Source: an uncultured Lentisphaeria bacterium
Lineage (GTDB): Bacteria; Verrucomicrobiota; Lentisphaeria; Victivallales; Victivallaceae
Direction: 5' to 3'
Assembly: GCA_903821255.1 (NCBI GenBank)
Contig: CAIJKT010001184.1
Span: 1 to 9,233 of the forward strand
DNA: 9,233 bases
In this document: positions 6,585-9,233 of the stretch, in pieces
Layout: each line of letters opens with the position of its first letter
Numbering within the stretch: the stretch's first letter is position 1
Made by a program: the position numbers and the translations under genes
The notes under the pieces: model-generated
The model's input: the letters and a program-made list of their open reading frames with translations, nothing else
The model's database searches: none
Told to the model about the DNA's origin: nothing

Positions 6585-7285
6585 CAGACGTTCAACTCCC
6601 ATGCTTTTCGAATACCCTGTAAAGTATAGTCATTTCCGCCATATTCAATCTCCGGAATATAATCTGTAAAAAACTTGCAGTCGCCGCCGACTCCGACCAG
6701 GCGCACTGTTTCATCGGGGAAAAGCGCCTTGATGTCGGCAATAAGTTCTCTGGCGCTGCCAATGGCGCCCCGGTCAATCCCCAGACGCATGGCGTCAACG
6801 GTGTTGGTTCCGGCAGCGGCGGGCAGATCGTCAAAAATGGGTATCAGCGGCAACTGGGCGGTGTAGTTGTGGAGGGATTGCCGCAGCAGCAGCCGTCCCG
6901 GCGCAATCGCGCCGCCTCTGAAAACCCGGCAGGCGTCAACAATATCGTAAGTGATCGCGGTGCCGAAGTCGAGGCATACTGCCGGAAGTTCCGAAGTATC
7001 GGCCAGGCGGATAATATTCGCGATCCGGTCGCTGCCAAGCGTCGTGGTATCAACCAAATGCATATTCAGCCCGGTACGGCAGGCTCCGTCCAGCCAGAAA
7101 ACATCCCTGCCGGAAAGCTTTTTTCTGACATCCGGAACAACCGTGGACGCGGCGCAGGGAATGCCGTCAGGAATCATGGAAGAGTCTATTTCCCCGGTGG
7201 GCAGAGTCCTGATCCCGGAAATCACGCCGCCGGAATATAATCCCGTCTGTGTATTTGTATTTCCAATGTTCATCAGAAAAATCAT
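6584..7285 (-). CDS. coaX: Type III pantothenate kinase (CoaX) homologue with Asn in place of the motif-1 Asp
   Basis: The family phosphorylates pantothenate, the first step of coenzyme A synthesis, in the cytoplasm. The 233-residue product shows the ASKHA kinase landmarks in order: NIGNTNTQTGLY (6-17, phosphate motif), LGSDRIAN (83-90, with D86), CLDFGTAITYDIVD (104-117, with D106), FRGGAIAPG (122-130), and a late VGVGGDCKFF. In typical members the first motif is D-x-G-N-T; here the Asp is Asn6 (codon AAC, one base from GAC). The other two conserved Asp are present. Length is slightly short of the usual 250-260. The start at 7285 has only a weak upstream AGG, and a second ATG (codon 5) would cut into the motif. 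The gene lies 72 bases after manC and overlaps the trpF-like start by one base. Activity as a pantothenate kinase is therefore probable by family but not certain by residues. Confidence 0.85.
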   Translation of the reverse strand: MIFLMNIGNTNTQTGLYSGGVISGIRTLPTGEIDSSMIPDGIPCAASTVVPDVRKKLSGRDVFWLDGACRTGLNMHLVDTTTLGSDRIANIIRLADTSELPAVCLDFGTAITYDIVDACRVFRGGAIAPGRLLLRQSLHNYTAQLPLIPIFDDLPAAAGTNTVDAMRLGIDRGAIGSARELIADIKALFPDETVRLVGVGGDCKFFTDYIPEIEYGGNDYTLQGIRKAWELNV

Positions 7286-7357
7286 GGACAGGCCTGCTTT
7301 TTTATCACTTGCGCGTTTTCAGTTTTCATAAACCGGCAAGACGGTTAAAGGCATTTC

Positions 7358-8452
7358 TCAGATAAACTTGGCAAGTTCCGGCTTGGCCCCGATCTTCTGC
7401 ACGAGCTCTTTAATCCGCTGTGCCGATTTGGCGTTGCAGATCAAAGTGGCGTCCTCGGTGTGAACAATGATCAGATCCTCAACGTCAATCGCGGTGATCA
7501 AGTGCTTGGAGTCACCCACGACAATGCAGTTTTTAGAATCAATACACTCAAAAAGTCCGCGGACAACATTATTATTCTCGGTGGGGCGTATCTGGTTTCT
7601 CAGCGCAGTCCAGCTACCGACATCATCCCAGTCGAAAGAGCATTCCGCAACCACGACATTATTAACTTTTTCCATGACGGCGTAGTCAATGGAAATCCTG
7701 CTGCATTTTTCATAACGATCGCGCAATTCGGCTTCAATGCCGCCGGCGGCTTCGGCTTTTTCAAAAGCGACCGCATCTTTGTAAAGGGTGGGCGCATGCT
7801 GTTTAAGCGCTTTCAAGATGGTTCCGACAGTCCATATAAACATGCCGCTGTTCCATTTGTAACACTTTTCCGCAAGAAATTTTTCCGCAACTTCCAGATT
7901 GGGTTTTTCCTTAAACCCGATGCTCTTGAAAAAACGGGTTTTCAGTTTTCCGGGAATTTCTTCGCCGCAATGAATATAGCCGTAGCCGGTGCTGGCAAAT
8001 GACGGATTGACGCCGATGGTGACGATGTCGCCGCGGGATGCCACTTCCGCGCTGTCAGCCAGAACCTCCAGCATGGAATCAATGTCGCGGATTACATGGT
8101 CGGAAGGCAGAAGCATCATCACGGCATCGTCATTTCCGGCACGGGCCTTCACAATTCCGGCGGCCAGGGCGACACACGGAGCGGTATCTCTGCCGACCGG
8201 TTCGCCGATGATATTTCCAGGCGGAAGCTGGGACAGCAGGGACTGCATGGGGGCGACATATTCATGGTTGGTGATAACGATGATATTTTCCGTTTTGACC
8301 AGCGGGAGCAGGCGCTCCACGGTTTGTTCGATAAGTGTGAGATTGCCAATCAGCCGCAGCAACTGTTTCGGATGCGATACGCGGCTTTGCGGCCAGAAGC
8401 GCTCTCCTTTGCCTCCGGCCATGACAATAGCGTAAAAATTATCTTTACCCAT
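7358..8452 (-). CDS. manC: Mannose-1-phosphate guanylyltransferase (GDP-mannose pyrophosphorylase)
   Basis: The enzyme makes GDP-mannose from mannose-1-phosphate and GTP in the cytoplasm, feeding capsule, lipopolysaccharide and exopolysaccharide synthesis. The 364 residues form a nucleotidyltransferase domain. Landmarks are the signature AGGKGERFWPQSRVSHPKQ (12-30), EPVGRDTAP (84-92), LLPSDHV (114-120), FKEKPN (180-185), WNSGMFIW (200-207) and DWDDVGSW near 270-277. This is the short, single-function form: there is no C-terminal phosphomannose isomerase cupin domain as in long ManC/AlgA proteins. AGAGG eight bases upstream of the ATG supports the start. The gene follows gspF after an intrinsic terminator, so it probably has its own promoter or depends on partial readthrough; I see no clear -35/-10 pair. 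It ends in TGA, showing that TGA is a normal stop here. The identification is strong; the symbol follows common usage. Confidence 0.95.
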   Translation of the reverse strand: MGKDNFYAIVMAGGKGERFWPQSRVSHPKQLLRLIGNLTLIEQTVERLLPLVKTENIIVITNHEYVAPMQSLLSQLPPGNIIGEPVGRDTAPCVALAAGIVKARAGNDDAVMMLLPSDHVIRDIDSMLEVLADSAEVASRGDIVTIGVNPSFASTGYGYIHCGEEIPGKLKTRFFKSIGFKEKPNLEVAEKFLAEKCYKWNSGMFIWTVGTILKALKQHAPTLYKDAVAFEKAEAAGGIEAELRDRYEKCSRISIDYAVMEKVNNVVVAECSFDWDDVGSWTALRNQIRPTENNNVVRGLFECIDSKNCIVVGDSKHLITAIDVEDLIIVHTEDATLICNAKSAQRIKELVQKIGAKPELAKFI

Positions 8453-8469
8453 TAAGAAAACCTCTGTTG

Positions 8470-8507
8470 ATTAAAATTAAACCGGAAAAAGCGTATTTTT
8501 CCGGTTT
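8470..8507 (-). terminator. Intrinsic terminator after gspF
   Basis: AAACCGGAAAAA (8479-8490) and TTTTTCCGGTTT (8496-8507) form a perfect 12-bp stem with a 5-base loop. On the minus strand the stem is followed by AATTTTAAT, a moderately T-rich tail. It starts seven bases after the gspF stop and ends 18 bases before the manC start. Because the A/T parts of the stem are symmetrical, it could also work weakly in the other direction, but no plus-strand gene needs it. Confidence 0.8.
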
Positions 8508-8513
8508 GCAAGC

Positions 8514-9233
8514 TTATTTACCGAGTTTATCAATGATCTTCGTCAGCGGCATGAAAAGCGCGATAACGATTGTACCGACGATTACGGCCAAACCTACGAT
8601 CATCAACGGTTCAATCATGGAAGTCAGCGCACCTACCGCGTTATCTACTTCGTCTTCATAGGTATCCGCGATTTTTTCAAGCATTTCCGGCAGCTTACCG
8701 GTTTCTTCGCCTACTTCAATCATACTTATAACCATCTGGGGGAAGATAGCTGACGCGCCAAGCGGCGCCGCGATGCCTTCCCCTTCTTTTACGGCGTCAT
8801 GCACTTTACCGACAGCGTTTGAAACCACTTCGTTACCGGCGGTTTCCTTAATAATATTCAGCGCATTAAGAATCGGAACGCCGGAAGACATCAGGGTGCC
8901 CAGGGTTCTGGAGAACCGGGAGATCGCGGTCTTGGAAATAATCGGACCGAACAGCGGCATATTGTATTTCACCCAGTCAATACCATATCTGCCCATTGTG
9001 GTTTTGTTCGTAACTTTATATGCCACAAATATGCCAAAGCCGGCGACGCCGACCAGCCATATCTGCTCCTGCAGAATCTTGCTGATCAGCATGACGAACT
9101 GGGTCAGTTCCGGCAGCGGCTCCCCGGCCAGCAGTTCGTCGAATATCTTTTTAAAGTTAGGTACGATGAAAATCATCAGGCCGGATGTAACCAGCATCGC
9201 GATCGAGAAAACGACGGTCGGGTAAATCAGCGC
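8514..9233 (-). CDS. gspF: Type II secretion / type IV pilus inner-membrane protein GspF (PilC family), 5' end outside window
   Basis: This is an inner-membrane platform protein that couples the assembly ATPase to pseudopilus or pilus growth. The visible 239 residues cover the last part of the protein; the reading frame is open to the right edge (first codons ALIYPTVVFSIAMLV). Membrane segments are visible at the start of the visible part (about 3-26), around QIWLVGVAGFGIFVAY, and near the C-terminus (PLMIVGLAVIVGTIVIALFM). The second GspF domain is complete, with RFSRTLGTLMSSGVPILNAL, the FPQMVISMIEVGEETGKLPEML signature and YEDEVDNAVGALTSMIEPLM. The gene ends at TAA 8516-8514 and is followed by a strong intrinsic terminator, so it is the last gene of an upstream unit, probably with gspE or pilT-type genes beyond the window. 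It may serve the machinery that processes or displays pseudopilin-like proteins such as the one at 2220. Confidence 0.95.
   Translation of the reverse strand, partial: ALIYPTVVFSIAMLVTSGLMIFIVPNFKKIFDELLAGEPLPELTQFVMLISKILQEQIWLVGVAGFGIFVAYKVTNKTTMGRYGIDWVKYNMPLFGPIISKTAISRFSRTLGTLMSSGVPILNALNIIKETAGNEVVSNAVGKVHDAVKEGEGIAAPLGASAIFPQMVISMIEVGEETGKLPEMLEKIADTYEDEVDNAVGALTSMIEPLMIVGLAVIVGTIVIALFMPLTKIIDKLGK

Noticed and set aside
6039..6629. 196-residue plus-strand open frame
   Set aside because: Antisense to the trpF-like gene and the end of coaX, both of which have recognisable family motifs.
7325..7350. Terminator hairpin between manC and coaX
   Set aside because: Only a five-base stem (AACCG/CGGTT) and no T-run, so too weak to call.
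7460..8002. 180-residue plus-strand open frame
   Set aside because: Antisense shadow of manC, whose identity is certain.

Overview
The window looks like a chromosomal segment from the PVC group, most likely Lentisphaerota (Victivallales-like). This is an inference from the protein repertoire. It includes a prepilin-type protein with the [28 protein letters not shown] leader and a C-terminal H-x9-D motif, a GntR-headed LacI-type regulator, and a very large secreted DUF4838-type protein. These are the kind of genes that are strongly expanded in that phylum. Base composition is moderately GC-rich in genes and AT-rich in the main promoter region. TGA is used as an ordinary stop (manC, coaX).

Layout, left to right. 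(1) The 3' end of a plus-strand gene (1-434), possibly the C-terminal part of an AAA+ ATPase. (2) A gene-free stretch (435-1053) holding a stem-loop, a recurring 7-base motif and, at its right end, a near-consensus sigma-70 promoter (979-1007). A 16-bp perfect palindrome lies in the promoter spacer and a 22-bp near-perfect inverted repeat lies in the leader. (3) A plus-strand three-gene cassette: GntR/LacI-type regulator (1054-2223), type II pseudopilin-like protein (2220-2888), and a secreted 996-residue putative glycosidase with carbohydrate-binding modules (2906-5896). (4) A convergent minus-strand block read from right to left: gspF (partial, 8514-9233), an intrinsic terminator, manC (7358-8452), a coaX-like gene (6584-7285), and a trpF-like gene (5913-6584) interrupted by an in-frame TGA.

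The plus-strand cassette reads as a self-contained sugar or polysaccharide response unit. A ligand-sensing repressor or activator probably controls its own promoter, and downstream are a surface or pseudopilin-like protein and an exported carbohydrate-active protein. The 11-A run near the regulator's 3' end changes where the protein stops. The -1 frame tail ends before the pseudopilin's ribosome binding site and is more protein-like, so slippage, a real frameshift or an assembly error should be considered.

The minus-strand block has housekeeping-type names but odd details. The CoaX homologue has Asn in place of the first-motif Asp. The TrpF homologue has Ser in place of the catalytic Cys, plus a nonsense codon at position 30. 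Either this pair is decaying or it is a lineage-specific, repurposed pair. The window contains no tRNA, rRNA, CRISPR array or complete mobile element that I can see.
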